Of a DNA stretch of 64,000 nucleotides, positions 15,174 to 23,914 are shown one piece after another. The translations under genes and the position numbers were made by a program. Source of the stretch: an uncultured Candidatus Saccharibacteria bacterium (GTDB taxonomy: Bacteria > Patescibacteriota > Saccharimonadia > Saccharimonadales > Saccharimonadaceae); contig CAMZEB010000001.1 in NCBI GenBank assembly GCA_947305705.1, positions 248,001 through 312,000 of the forward strand, given 5' to 3'. Below the pieces are notes generated by a model. The model had not been told where the DNA came from and did no database searches. It was given only the letters and a program-made list of their open reading frames with translations. Numbering within the stretch: position 1 is the stretch's first letter; every line of letters begins with the position of its first letter.

Positions 15174-16361
15174 TTAGTTTTGCACAGGTTTTTCCACAGT
15201 GGCTTTTTTGTCGTTTAATAGGTGGATGATTTTGTTCGTTTCAATCGCTGTAAGGTCGGTTGGAAGGCATAATATGCGTTTGCTGATATCTTCGGCAATT
15301 GGGACTTTTTTCGGGTCGTAGCGGTAGATTTTGAGTGAGTCTGGACCGGGATATAACAGAGGTAAATACCAACGTCGGATGAAATAGCCTTGGCTGGTTA
15401 GTAGATCATAAGCTTCGTTAGCCTTTTCTGGTTTTTCAAATAAAATTGGGTAAGCGAGGAGCGGTTCGCTATTTTTGGTGATTTTTGAAAAATGCTTTGA
15501 TTTCAATTTGTTTTGATACTGCGCGACGTTTGAAGTGCGGCGGATGTAGTTTTGTTTGAGGTTTGAAAGCTGTGAAATTATACGTTCGTTGACATATTTA
15601 TTTGTTGTGACTGGCTCGTCTTGTTGGCCTTGTTGTTCAAAAGGATAAATCGGAGGTTCGAGCAGGCCGGCTTTAATTGTGAAACTTCGGAAGTTACGGC
15701 GAAAATTGCCGTGGAGACGCTGGATGACGGCGTTATTGAGACGGTAATTGCGGATACGGAAGGCGAGAGATAAATTTGGCCTTTTGAGGTGGTTGAATTT
15801 GTCGATTATGCGTTCGTAGAGCGCGGGATTTGTCTCTTTGAGTTTCGGGTTAAGATAGATGGCGCCACCGAATTTGGTACCAGTGAGGACTTTTTCGACA
15901 CCGAAAGAATGGACTGAGATGTCGGCGAGTATTTGGTCATCGGCGTCTCTAGCGAAGCGGGTGACGCAGTGAGCGGAATCCTCGATTAGAAGGAGATGGT
16001 GTTTATCGACAAACTTGCGGAGTTTGGCCTTGTCGCCAATGATACCGAGAGTGTTTTGCATAACGATAGCTTTGGTCTTGCCTTTTACGTAGTGATCGTC
16101 AGGCTTGCCGGTGCTGAGAAGGTTTTTGTCGATGTCGTGGTAAATAGGGGTGAGGCCAGATACGATAATTGGATTAATAGAAGTAATGCAGGTGTAGGGC
16201 GTGGTAATAACTTCGCCATTGCCGAGTTCGTCGCGGATGGCTTCAAAAACGATTGCCATTCCGAAGCGGGCCTTGAGACAGAGGTGCCAATCCTCGGCTT
16301 TTGTCTCACTTAGACTAGCGAGTTTTTGGCGGATTTTTGCACTGGACTCCTCGTAATTCAT
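15174..16361 (-). CDS. DegT/DnrJ/EryC1-type PLP aminotransferase-fold protein
   Basis: About 395 aa from the chosen start MNYEESS (a frame start 18 nt upstream is less likely because TATAAT lies 6 nt before 16361). Fold type I PLP enzyme, usually acting on nucleotide sugars. LLIEDSAHCVTRF carries the cofactor-binding Asp, and SFGVEKVLTGTKFGG carries the expected Schiff-base Lys. The partner FemAB gene downstream and another FemAB divergently upstream suggest a cell-envelope role. Substrate unknown. Confidence 0.8.
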   Translation of the reverse strand: MNYEESSAKIRQKLASLSETKAEDWHLCLKARFGMAIVFEAIRDELGNGEVITTPYTCITSINPIIVSGLTPIYHDIDKNLLSTGKPDDHYVKGKTKAIVMQNTLGIIGDKAKLRKFVDKHHLLLIEDSAHCVTRFARDADDQILADISVHSFGVEKVLTGTKFGGAIYLNPKLKETNPALYERIIDKFNHLKRPNLSLAFRIRNYRLNNAVIQRLHGNFRRNFRSFTIKAGLLEPPIYPFEQQGQQDEPVTTNKYVNERIISQLSNLKQNYIRRTSNVAQYQNKLKSKHFSKITKNSEPLLAYPILFEKPEKANEAYDLLTSQGYFIRRWYLPLLYPGPDSLKIYRYDPKKVPIAEDISKRILCLPTDLTAIETNKIIHLLNDKKATVEKPVQN

Positions 16362-16367
16362 AAGTAA

Positions 16368-16395
16368 ATTATAGCGCATCTCAGTGTTGTATAAT
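16368..16395. promoter_or_regulatory. Face-to-face divergent promoters (DegT and FemAB genes)
   Basis: TATAAT on the minus strand (plus 16368-16373) and TATAAT on the plus strand (16390-16395) are only 16 nt apart. Each -10 occupies the -35 region of the other, and each sits exactly 6 nt before its ATG (16361 minus, 16402 plus). Confidence 0.7.
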
Positions 16396-16401
16396 GGAAG
16401 A

Positions 16402-17532
16402 ATGAAATTAGTGGAGCTGACAGACGAAGAATTCGCGAAATTTGAGCGTAAGCAAGCTTGTGGTAACTTCTTCCAGAGCGCAGAGCGAGCGGAACTTCGT
16501 CGTAAAATGGGGTGGAATGTCTTTTTGTTAGGACTAAAAGATGATAAAACGCTAGTGTCGGCTTGTCTTTTGATGGAGCGGGGTGGCGAAGCGTTGGTGC
16601 AGCTTGGTCCTGTGATGGATTATTCGGTTATTCGGAATGTTAAAGCTTGGATAAAAGAGGTAGTTGAGTTCGCGAAGGCAAAGAATTTTATATCAATCGA
16701 AGTTTTTCCGCCAGCTTTGCTGTCGATTCGTGATGCAAAAGGTGAAGTAGTAAAGAGCTACGACGGAGCGAAGATTGAGAAGGCTTTTGTTGAGGCTGGA
16801 TTTACGTATTATGGGCGGACGGTCGAGCTTGAAAATAAGGCGAATCGCTGGATGGCGGTGAAGAATTTGAAGGGTTTCAAAGATATGGCTGAGGTGCGTG
16901 CTTCGTACAAGAAAAACGTGCGAAATAAGTTGCGTAAGATTAGCCCGGAACTTGAGGTTTATGAATTGAAAGAGAAGTCGGAGATTCCGCTGCTCGCTGA
17001 GGCGGTAGATCAGAGTAACCACAAGAACGGAGTAGTGAGCCGTTATCTGTCGTATTACGAATGGATGTGGGATGCTTGGGGTGAGAATACGCGGTTTATC
17101 GTGGCGCGCCGTCGTGAAGATAAAGCGGTGGTGGCGGGACGAATTCTGATTTACCATCCGAACGAAGTTGTGAGTTTTATCTCTGGTACGACGCAACGCT
17201 ATAAGAAGTTGAATGGGATGACTTTTTTGCAGGATTGGCTGCTTGAGGATTGTTTGAAACGTGGGGTAATGCGAGCGAATTTTTATGGTATAGACGGTGA
17301 TTTTTCGGAAAACAACAAGCTACTAGAATTTAAGAGCGGATTTGGGGTGGATATCGAGGAATATGTTGGTGGTTTTCGTTTGATTTTGCAACCTGGGAAA
17401 TATCGATTCGCTAAGGCAAAAAAGGCGAGTTTGAACGCGTTAAGAAGCGTGCGAAATATAGTGCGAGATGGCGTGAAAAAGATTCGCAAACGTCAAACAC
17501 ATATTGTGCATAAGGTAGATACTAGCGAATAA
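16402..17532 (+). CDS. FemAB-family aminoacyltransferase
   Basis: 376 aa from the start MKLVELTDEEF, chosen because a -10 box lies 6 nt upstream. Double GNAT fold: FFQSAERAELRRKMGW and LVQLGPVMDY in the first half, ASYKKNVRNKLRKISPELEV as the helical motif, VSFISGTTQRYKKLNGMTFL and ANFYGIDGDFSENNKLLEFKSGFG in the second. The C-terminus is strongly basic. It is probably a second peptidoglycan interpeptide-bridge enzyme alongside the one at 14212. It converges with tsaD, the two genes overlapping by 11 nt. Confidence 0.88.
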   Translation: MKLVELTDEEFAKFERKQACGNFFQSAERAELRRKMGWNVFLLGLKDDKTLVSACLLMERGGEALVQLGPVMDYSVIRNVKAWIKEVVEFAKAKNFISIEVFPPALLSIRDAKGEVVKSYDGAKIEKAFVEAGFTYYGRTVELENKANRWMAVKNLKGFKDMAEVRASYKKNVRNKLRKISPELEVYELKEKSEIPLLAEAVDQSNHKNGVVSRYLSYYEWMWDAWGENTRFIVARRREDKAVVAGRILIYHPNEVVSFISGTTQRYKKLNGMTFLQDWLLEDCLKRGVMRANFYGIDGDFSENNKLLEFKSGFGVDIEEYVGGFRLILQPGKYRFAKAKKASLNALRSVRNIVRDGVKKIRKRQTHIVHKVDTSE

Positions 17533-18562
17533 TAGAGCGAGGGGAGATGTCGAGCGCGTAAGGATCGCTCGATTTTTCTCCGGCCTGGATGGAGAAGTAG
17601 GCGGCGGAGGCGACCATGGCGCCGTTGTCGGTGCTGTATTTGAACTCTGGGACGTAGACTTGGCATTCGTTGTCGAAGGCTTTGTGGAGCTCGGTTCTTA
17701 GGAGTTCGTTGGCGGAGACGCCACCGGCGAGGAGAATAGACTTGGTTTCTGGATGGAGCTCGCGAGCTTTTTGGAGTTTCTTGATAATAATATTGACGGC
17801 GGTTTGCTGGAAACTGGCGGCAAAGTCGGCGATTTGTTGGTCGGTAAGGTGGTTTTTGAGCTCGTGGGAAGGGGTGGTTATGGGGAGATTGAGCTCGTGC
17901 TGGACGGCGCGGAGGACAGCGGTCTTGATGCCACTAAATGAGAAATCGAGGCCGTCGACTTTTGGAATAGGGAGCTGGTATTTGTCTGGATTGCCGTTTA
18001 AGGCTATTTTCGCGATGTTTGGGCCGCCTGGATACGGTAAGCCGAGTATTTTAGCGACTTTGTCAAAACACTCGCCTATGGCGTCGTCACGCGTGCTACC
18101 GATGATTTCGAAATGGTCGTGGTGTTCCATATAGATAATTTGAGTGTGACCGCCACTGACGACGGCGGCAAGGAGTGGAAATTCTGGTTGATAACCACTG
18201 AGCCAGTTGGCGTAGATGTGGGATTTGAGGTGGTGGGTAGGGTAGAAAGGCTTGTTGTGAAGGACGGCGAGAGTGCGAGCGGCAAGGGTGCCGACGAGGA
18301 GGCTACCGACGAGGCCAGGAGTATGAGTGACGGCGATAGCGTCAATGTCATCGATGGTGAGGTTCGCATCGGCGAAGGCCTTCTTGAGAACAGGGTTGAT
18401 AGCCTCGATATGGGAGCGAGCGGCAATTTCTGGGATGACACCACCGTATTCAGAGTGGATATCGATTTGAGACACGACAACATTGGACAGGACTGTTTGC
18501 CCGTCTTCGATAATAGCGGCGGCAGTTTCGTCGCAAGAAGATTCGATACCAAGGATTTTCAT
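17522..18562 (-). CDS. tsaD: tRNA N6-threonylcarbamoyladenosine synthase subunit TsaD
   Basis: A 346-aa Kae1/TsaD ASKHA-fold protein. It transfers threonylcarbamoyl to A37 of ANN-decoding tRNAs. It begins MKILGIESSCDETAAAI, has the iron/metal-binding histidines in THHLKSH, the nucleotide motif AVVSGGHTQI and LLAGGVSANELLR. A TATAAT (plus 18570-18575) lies 7 nt before the ATG, with no SD. The -10 abuts the palindromic element at 18577. Confidence 0.97.
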   Translation of the reverse strand: MKILGIESSCDETAAAIIEDGQTVLSNVVVSQIDIHSEYGGVIPEIAARSHIEAINPVLKKAFADANLTIDDIDAIAVTHTPGLVGSLLVGTLAARTLAVLHNKPFYPTHHLKSHIYANWLSGYQPEFPLLAAVVSGGHTQIIYMEHHDHFEIIGSTRDDAIGECFDKVAKILGLPYPGGPNIAKIALNGNPDKYQLPIPKVDGLDFSFSGIKTAVLRAVQHELNLPITTPSHELKNHLTDQQIADFAASFQQTAVNIIIKKLQKARELHPETKSILLAGGVSANELLRTELHKAFDNECQVYVPEFKYSTDNGAMVASAAYFSIQAGEKSSDPYALDISPRSIIR

Positions 18563-18576
18563 CTTAATTATTATAA

Positions 18577-18716
18577 CTCAAAATATGCTCTTATCCTAAG
18601 CTTTACGGAGAGAACGTCGTCAAGCGCGCCCGTCGTTACGGGGCGCTTGCTCCTCACGCTCGGCCCGTGGCCTCCGCGAGCTCTCCGTAAAACTTAGGAC
18701 GCAAGCATATTTTGAG
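18577..18716. repeat. 140-bp palindromic element, copy 1
   Basis: Arms of 36 nt (18577-18612 and 18681-18716) are inverted copies with about six differences. Between them lie a hairpin AAGCGC...GCGCTT (18622-18648) carrying GTCGTTAC, and a second hairpin GCTCGGCC-CGT-GGCC...CGAGC (18659-18682). The predicted fold is a three-way junction. It shares its design and the GTCGTTAC loop with the groS-groL element at 2403-2518. Confidence 0.85.
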
Positions 18717-18746
18717 ATATACTACTCAAGATTCATTATCTAATTT

Positions 18747-18856
18747 GAGAGAACGTCGTCAAGCGCGCCCGTCGTTACGGGGCGCTTGCTCCTCACGCTC
18801 GGCCCGTGGCCTCCGCGAGCTCTCCGTAAAACTTAGGACACAAGCATATTTTGGAG
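18747..18856. repeat. Palindromic element, copy 2 (left arm degraded)
   Basis: From GAGAGAACG onward it repeats 18608-18717 almost base for base (offset 139). The left outer arm is lost or diverged. Flanks TACTACTCAAGAT and CTACTATTCAAGAT suggest the whole ~139-bp unit was tandemly duplicated. Confidence 0.85.
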
Positions 18857-18903
18857 CTACTATTCAAGATGGAAATCCTTGGTATGATTTATTGTGCTTG
18901 TGC

Positions 18904-18909
18904 TATAAT
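18904..18909 (+). promoter_or_regulatory. Extended -10 (TGCTATAAT) for the 635-aa gene
   Basis: TGC-TATAAT 46 nt before ATG 18956. An AAAGGA SD-like sequence lies between. Confidence 0.65.
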
Positions 18910-18955
18910 TTAACATAAGGATAATGTTTATTTTTGAGAGGTCAAAGGAACATAT

Positions 18956-20863
18956 ATGTCAGAAGTGTTAAACCAGGGCGAAAACAGTGCCAACCAGTGG
19001 GAGGGTATGGCGCAAGCGGCGGCTGAAGATGCTGCTAGAGAGAATAATGTCAGCGAAGTGACTGACGATGATGTGGCTTATCAGAAAAAGCTAATAGAAA
19101 TGCAAGAAACGCGTGATGATTCTTTTGATTACCTCTCGGAAGACGAAATAGTAAAACACGAAACAAACACGGGTATAAACGCAAAGGGCGAAGAATACAA
19201 GCGGATGCCTTGGAATACTTGGGACACCTATGCGCGCCGTGGCAAAGATGCCAATAACGAGCATTATTATCAAAAGCTTGATTGGGATAAGAGGATGACA
19301 GAGGCGGCGGCAAACACGCCGAGGCGAATTATTGTCGGTGCAGCTGGCGACGATCGTCAAAACGAGACGCGCGAACAATTTCAGCGTGATGTAATGAACA
19401 ATGTTTTTAGCGACATTGCGAAGGAGCAGGCGGAAGATCCCAATCGTAAATTGAACGCTGTCGAGATGGAGCACTTGCAAAAGATGTATCCTCGTAATGA
19501 CGGCGAAAATACTTCGGATTGGGCGGCGAGAATTGCTGCTGAAACTGGTTTGCGCTTTGGCGGATTTTTGCACTGGACTCCTGCGCAAGAAACGGCGCCT
19601 GAGGATGTTGCGGTAGGGGAGTCTGCTGAGGTGGCGGAAGAGTCTGTGCCTGAGGTTGCTACGGCTGAAGAGTCTGCGCCTGAGGTCGCTGCGGAAGATG
19701 AGAATGCGCGCCAGAGTTGGGATTCGCGTCTTGAGGAAGCAAAAAGCAAGTTTGAACAGATGGATGGCGAATCGGCAGACGAGTATGAGCGAAGAATGAA
19801 AACTGTTGTAGTTAGTAATCTTTCTACAGAGATGCATAATCATTCGGATCGTTCTTTGACGGATGTTGAATATACAGAAATCGCCGATATGTATCCGCGC
19901 AATGATGGTGAAAGTGTAAATGATTGGTATGGCCGCATCAAAGAAGATAGCGGTATCGATATGAGGCGATTGGCTTCTGGCCACTCTGCGCCTGAACAGC
20001 CGGAATTTGTGAAACGTGCCGTTGAGGAGCCTGGAACAGAGGTTGCCGTACGAGAGAACAAATCAGAGGTACCTCAGAGAAGGAATGATAAGATTCGCTT
20101 CCTGTGTAAGTCGGATGAATTGAAGGCTTGGCGTGAAATGCGCGGAATCACAATCGAGCAAATTGATTCAATGGGTGATGATGGGTTGGAATTGATGTAT
20201 GCGGCATATGGTTCGCAATTGACGGATTTTGTGCGTGAAGAGCTCGGTATGACTAATGAACAAATTACGGCTCTGAATGGTCAAACTGATAAGATTAACG
20301 AATTGATTCGAAAATATAATGAGTTCTTGTCGCAAGGCAAGGAAGATGAGCCGGAGCCGGAGACGAAACCAGTTGAGGCTTTGCCTGATAATGAGGCTGA
20401 GGCTGAAAAGATTCGCAAAGAGATGGTGTATAGCTTCGGTGGTTCTGATTTGCGCTGGATTCTTGAGGATGAAGGGCTGAAGCCTGGCGATATTCGCAAT
20501 CTTGACATTGAGGGCTTGAAGGGGCTTCAAGAGAAGGTTCGCCCAGCAATGATGCGTGGACTTGGTTCGGCACGCGTAATTGATTTGCTGGAGCGTGATG
20601 GCGTGAAAATTAGCGATTTGCGTAATGCAAGCTTCGACGAGATTCGTGAGATGCGTGAAAAGTATCGCGACGAGCTTATGCGCGGGTTTGCGACGCTCGA
20701 TAATATTAGCTTTTTGGAAGAAAATGGCTATGCGTTTTCGATTCGCGATTTACACTATAAGTCACTCGAGGAGATGGTGAAGCTCTATGATTTAGTGCAA
20801 GATTCTGATGAGATTGATTTTGAGGAAACACCGAACGGCGTCGAAGACCAACGCGCGGCTTAA
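18956..20863 (+). CDS. 635-aa acidic repeat protein, function unknown
   Basis: I do not recognise this protein. It is strongly acidic, without signal peptide or membrane span. An internal repeat occurs twice: MYPRNDGE followed by a conserved DW..RI..(E/D)(T/S)G at residues 177-200 and 312-334. A Glu/Ala/Val/Pro-rich linker (about 210-250) lies between them. The C-terminal third holds several ~40-residue helical repeats of the type L...(D/E)G(L/V)...D(I/L)R(N)L.....E(M/L), ending NGVEDQRAA. This looks like a scaffold or protein-binding protein rather than an enzyme. Confidence 0.75.
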   Translation: MSEVLNQGENSANQWEGMAQAAAEDAARENNVSEVTDDDVAYQKKLIEMQETRDDSFDYLSEDEIVKHETNTGINAKGEEYKRMPWNTWDTYARRGKDANNEHYYQKLDWDKRMTEAAANTPRRIIVGAAGDDRQNETREQFQRDVMNNVFSDIAKEQAEDPNRKLNAVEMEHLQKMYPRNDGENTSDWAARIAAETGLRFGGFLHWTPAQETAPEDVAVGESAEVAEESVPEVATAEESAPEVAAEDENARQSWDSRLEEAKSKFEQMDGESADEYERRMKTVVVSNLSTEMHNHSDRSLTDVEYTEIADMYPRNDGESVNDWYGRIKEDSGIDMRRLASGHSAPEQPEFVKRAVEEPGTEVAVRENKSEVPQRRNDKIRFLCKSDELKAWREMRGITIEQIDSMGDDGLELMYAAYGSQLTDFVREELGMTNEQITALNGQTDKINELIRKYNEFLSQGKEDEPEPETKPVEALPDNEAEAEKIRKEMVYSFGGSDLRWILEDEGLKPGDIRNLDIEGLKGLQEKVRPAMMRGLGSARVIDLLERDGVKISDLRNASFDEIREMREKYRDELMRGFATLDNISFLEENGYAFSIRDLHYKSLEEMVKLYDLVQDSDEIDFEETPNGVEDQRAA

Positions 20864-20867
20864 TATA

Positions 20868-20900
20868 AAATACCCTTTCTTGTTCGGAAGGGTATTTTTT
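20868..20900 (+). terminator. Intrinsic terminator
   Basis: AAATACCCTT / AAGGGTATTT stem followed by a T-run, just after the 635-aa gene. Confidence 0.85.
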
Positions 20901-20908
20901 GTTGGGTT

Positions 20909-22138
20909 CTAGCGGTAGAACTTGAGGCTTGTGATTGGGTCTTTGTTGGCGGCTTTGATTGCTGGGTAGATGCCGAAGAAGACGCCAACGATGAGACTGA
21001 CTGCGCCGGTTATGCCAAGGATTTGCCAGGAAATGTGTGGGGCGAACGGCGTAATGAGAGAGACGAGGAAGGCGAAGATATAGCCGAGAACGAAGCCCAT
21101 AAGGCCGCCAATTACGCTAAGAATGATTGATTCAAAGAGGAATTGGAGAAGGATGTGCCAGGCGCTCGCGCCGACGGCTTTGCGAATGCCGATTTCGCGG
21201 GTGCGTTCGGAGACGGACACGAGCATAATGTTCATGATGCCGACGCCGCCTACGATGAGCGAGATGCTAGCGACGAGAGTGAGCATATAGGAAATGATCG
21301 AGAGGAGAGAGCCGGCTGGATGGAGGTTGTCGTCACCAGTGATAACCTGGAAGCTCTTGTCGCCTTTTTTGGCCTTCGATAGTTTTTCGTTGATTTCATT
21401 AACTGCGTCTGGGACAGCATCGGTGGTTTCGGTGCGGATATCAATCTGCTGAATCTGGATTGATGATTCGAAAGTGCTGGCATACTTAATGTTAATGAGA
21501 ATGGAATTGTCGAAATCGACACCATTGAAGTTGATTGGCTCGTCAATTTTTTCGAGTACGCCGACGACCATAAATTGCTTGCCGTTGTAATTGAAGGTGC
21601 GGGTAGTTGCCTCGGTGGTGCCAAAGACTTGCTCAGCAATAGTGTAGCCGAGGACGGCGATGTTTTCGCGGAGGCTGTAATCGAGGAATTGGCCGCTCTT
21701 GAGCTGGAGACCGAGGATGTCCTTGAGGTTGTCGTTAGTGGCGACAACAGGGGTAGATTGGTAGGTTTTGTCGACAATCGTGATTGGCGCGTTGCTAATT
21801 GCGATTGGGGCGACAGATTTGACGCTCTTTACTTCTTTGATTGTTTCGACATCTTCGATAGTGAGGTTGGATTTGGAATATTGGCTAGTGTTAGCGAGCT
21901 CGTCGATGATGCTTTCGGTGACCTCTTTGCCATTGGAAGGGCGAACGAGGATAAGGTTGGCATTGTCTTTGCTGCTGCTGGTGCTGATAAGGTGGTTGAT
22001 GCCGCCGGTGAGGGAGAGAATAAGGACGATGCTGCCGACGCCGATTGCGATACCGAGGGCAGAAAGGAAAGTGCGGGCGCGATTCTGACGGAGGTTGTCG
22101 ACGGCGAGATGGAAATGGGTGTTAATAAGAAAACGCAT
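20909..22138 (-). CDS. MacB/FtsX-type ABC transporter permease
   Basis: 409 aa. An N-terminal membrane helix (ALGIAIGVGSIVLILSLTGG), then a large extracellular MacB-like domain of about 230 residues, then three C-terminal helices (FtsX domain). VGGVGIMNIMLVSVSERTREIGIRKAVGA is the classic coupling region of this family (motif GIMNIMLVSV). It works with the ATPase encoded immediately upstream, which it overlaps by one base (TAATG). Such pairs export peptides or lipoproteins or resist antimicrobial peptides. No substrate can be named. Confidence 0.93.
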   Translation of the reverse strand: MRFLINTHFHLAVDNLRQNRARTFLSALGIAIGVGSIVLILSLTGGINHLISTSSSKDNANLILVRPSNGKEVTESIIDELANTSQYSKSNLTIEDVETIKEVKSVKSVAPIAISNAPITIVDKTYQSTPVVATNDNLKDILGLQLKSGQFLDYSLRENIAVLGYTIAEQVFGTTEATTRTFNYNGKQFMVVGVLEKIDEPINFNGVDFDNSILINIKYASTFESSIQIQQIDIRTETTDAVPDAVNEINEKLSKAKKGDKSFQVITGDDNLHPAGSLLSIISYMLTLVASISLIVGGVGIMNIMLVSVSERTREIGIRKAVGASAWHILLQFLFESIILSVIGGLMGFVLGYIFAFLVSLITPFAPHISWQILGITGAVSLIVGVFFGIYPAIKAANKDPITSLKFYR

Positions 22139-23184
22139 TACTTGGCCTCCTTCTTGGTTGATTTAGTGGATTTTTTGCCCTTTGATTTACTCTGAGATTT
22201 CTTTGACTTTTTGGATTTATCGGATTTTTTCTTGAGGGCGTTTTCGACGACGGATTTTAGCACGGTGCCGGCTTTTTCTAGCGGCATTTTGCCTTTGCGT
22301 TCAGATTTTTCGTCTGCTTTGTCGTCTTTTTTGTCGTCGGCTTTGTCGTCGGCGGCGGTGACATTTTCGCCAGATACGACGACGTCGCTTTCGGATGAAA
22401 TTTCCATCTGGATAGGGTCGCGAGTAGGGAGAACCTTGATTGTGACCTTTTCGTTTTTGCTGCCGCGTGGGAGTTCGGAATCATCGACGGTCTTGATATC
22501 GGTGTCAATTTCGCCATCGAGCATATTGATAACGCGGGTGGCATAGGTGGTCAAAGCAGGGTTGTGGGTGACCATAATGATAGTGTTGCCAAGGGAATGA
22601 ATTTCTTTGAGCTCTTCCATAATGATGTGGCTGTTGCGGCTATCGAGGTTGCCGGTTGGCTCATCGGCGAGAATGATGCTCGGGCTTGCGATGAGGCTGC
22701 GGGCGATGGCGACGCGTTGCTGTTGGCCACCAGAGAGCTGGTACGGCATATAGTATTCGCGCTCGCGAAGGTGGAAATGCTCAAGAATGCTGTCGGCCAT
22801 ATGAAGACGGCGAGTTTTGTGGTAGCCAGAGTAAATAAGGGGAAGGGAGACGTTCTCAATGATGGATAGGGTTGGGACAAGGTTGAAATTTTGGAAGATA
22901 AAGCCGATTTCCTTGGCGCGGAAGCGAGCTTTTTTGCCGGCGGAGACGCGGGCGACATTTTTGCCGGCGAGGTAGTATTCGCCTGATGTTGCCTGGTCGA
23001 GGAGGCCGATAATGTTTAGTAGAGTGGTCTTGCCGCAGCCGGAAGGCCCCATGATCATGATAAATTCACCGCGTTTGACGGTTAGGTCGAAGTTGCGGAG
23101 AGCGTATGATTCTGCATCGCCGAAGCCGTAACGTTTGGATACGGATTTTAGCTCGATGATTGTATCTTTATCCTGAGTTGACAT
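22138..23184 (-). CDS. MacB/LolD-type ABC transporter ATPase with basic tail
   Basis: 348 aa. Walker [10 protein letters not shown], signature LSGGQQQR and Walker [11 protein letters not shown] are intact in the first 230 residues. The last ~110 residues are an unusual extension: an acidic stretch ([19 protein letters not shown]), then a Lys/Ser-rich tail ([18 protein letters not shown]). That tail is probably disordered and could bind membrane or nucleic acid. It is the first gene of the pair with the permease and is preceded by TATAAT and an AAGGG SD. Confidence 0.93.
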   Translation of the reverse strand: MSTQDKDTIIELKSVSKRYGFGDAESYALRNFDLTVKRGEFIMIMGPSGCGKTTLLNIIGLLDQATSGEYYLAGKNVARVSAGKKARFRAKEIGFIFQNFNLVPTLSIIENVSLPLIYSGYHKTRRLHMADSILEHFHLREREYYMPYQLSGGQQQRVAIARSLIASPSIILADEPTGNLDSRNSHIIMEELKEIHSLGNTIIMVTHNPALTTYATRVINMLDGEIDTDIKTVDDSELPRGSKNEKVTIKVLPTRDPIQMEISSESDVVVSGENVTAADDKADDKKDDKADEKSERKGKMPLEKAGTVLKSVVENALKKKSDKSKKSKKSQSKSKGKKSTKSTKKEAK

Positions 23185-23258
23185 CTTACCCTTAAAAAAT
23201 TAATTGTTGTTGCGAATTATCTATAATTATACGCTGTTTTTTATGCTTTGAGAATGAG

Positions 23259-23282
23259 AAAAAGGCCGGCAAATTGCCGGCC
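23259..23282 (-). terminator. Terminator of the 108-aa gene
   Basis: GGCCGGC-AATTT-GCCGGCC, a perfect 7-bp GC stem, followed on the minus strand by TTTTTCTC. Confidence 0.88.
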
Positions 23283-23289
23283 GAGGAGG

Positions 23290-23613
23290 CTAAAACTTTT
23301 CGCGGCTGTATTGCTTGGTGGCCTTGAAAGTAGTTTTATGCGTGTTGAGGAGCAGGTAACTACAGAAATGCGGGGTTACTTCGACGTAGGTAGTTTCGCG
23401 CGGTTTGCCGTTATTGGATGGTTCGATGATGGCGACGTAATCGCCTTCGTTCATGTAGTAGACGAGATTGGCGATTTTGTCGAAACGCCTTTCGGCGACA
23501 ACTTCGACATCGGTTACTTCGTGGCGCATACATTCTAAGAATGAGTATTTGACCTTCCAGAGGTCATTGGCGCTGACTTCCTTTTCGTTTTTATGAAGAA
23601 TAAATATTCTCAT
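23290..23613 (-). CDS. Hypothetical ~107-aa protein, strong expression signals
   Basis: I do not recognise this protein. The start MRIFILHKNEKE at 23613 is chosen because AGGAGG lies just upstream; six further in-frame codons precede it. It is soluble and alpha/beta (DVEVVAERRFDKIANLVYYM, then DYVAIIEPSNNGKPRETTYV). It has a near-consensus promoter and its own strong terminator, so it is monocistronic and probably abundant, like the 101-aa gene at 9310. Confidence 0.7.
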   Translation of the reverse strand: MRIFILHKNEKEVSANDLWKVKYSFLECMRHEVTDVEVVAERRFDKIANLVYYMNEGDYVAIIEPSNNGKPRETTYVEVTPHFCSYLLLNTHKTTFKATKQYSREKF

Positions 23614-23661
23614 AAGCTTTCCTCCTGACAAATGAACGATAGACGGGCTACATAAATATCT

Positions 23662-23690
23662 ATTATATCACAGATTGGCGCAAAAGTCAA
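23662..23690 (-). promoter_or_regulatory. Near-consensus promoter of the 107-aa gene
   Basis: On the minus strand TTGACT (plus 23685-23690), a 17-nt spacer ending TGA, then TATAAT (plus 23662-23667). Confidence 0.85.
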
Positions 23691-23735
23691 TATGGCTGGC
23701 GTTTTTGGGGTGAGTGTGGTAAGATTGAGGGAGCT

Positions 23736-23825
23736 GGAGAGGTGTCCGAGTGGTTGAAGGAGCACGCTTGGAAAGCGTGTAGGGTCGCAAGGCTCTCGCA
23801 GGTTCGAATCCTGTTCTCTCCGCCA
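23736..23825 (+). tRNA. tRNA-Ser (GGA)
   Basis: Class II tRNA of 90 nt. Acceptor GGAGAGG pairs with TCTCTCC, the anticodon stem is CACGC/GCGTG with loop TTGGAAA (anticodon GGA), there is a long variable arm, the T arm is GCAGG-TTCGAAT-CCTGT, and it ends GCCA. An imperfect hairpin plus T-run follows at 23826-23862. Confidence 0.95.
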
Positions 23826-23914
23826 GAACAAAATGGGGCTTTTGCCTCTATTTTTGTTCAGATTTTGGGTGGGTATTTATGGTAGAATAAAAACATAATT
23901 ATTTCTGCGAAAAA

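Noticed and set aside
18113-18697. Frame antisense to tsaD running into the palindromic element
   Set aside because: Shadow of tsaD; no start signal, and it reads through the inverted repeat.
18577-18856. Insertion sequence
   Set aside because: There are inverted arms but no transposase frame inside and no clear target duplication, so it is reported only as a repeat.
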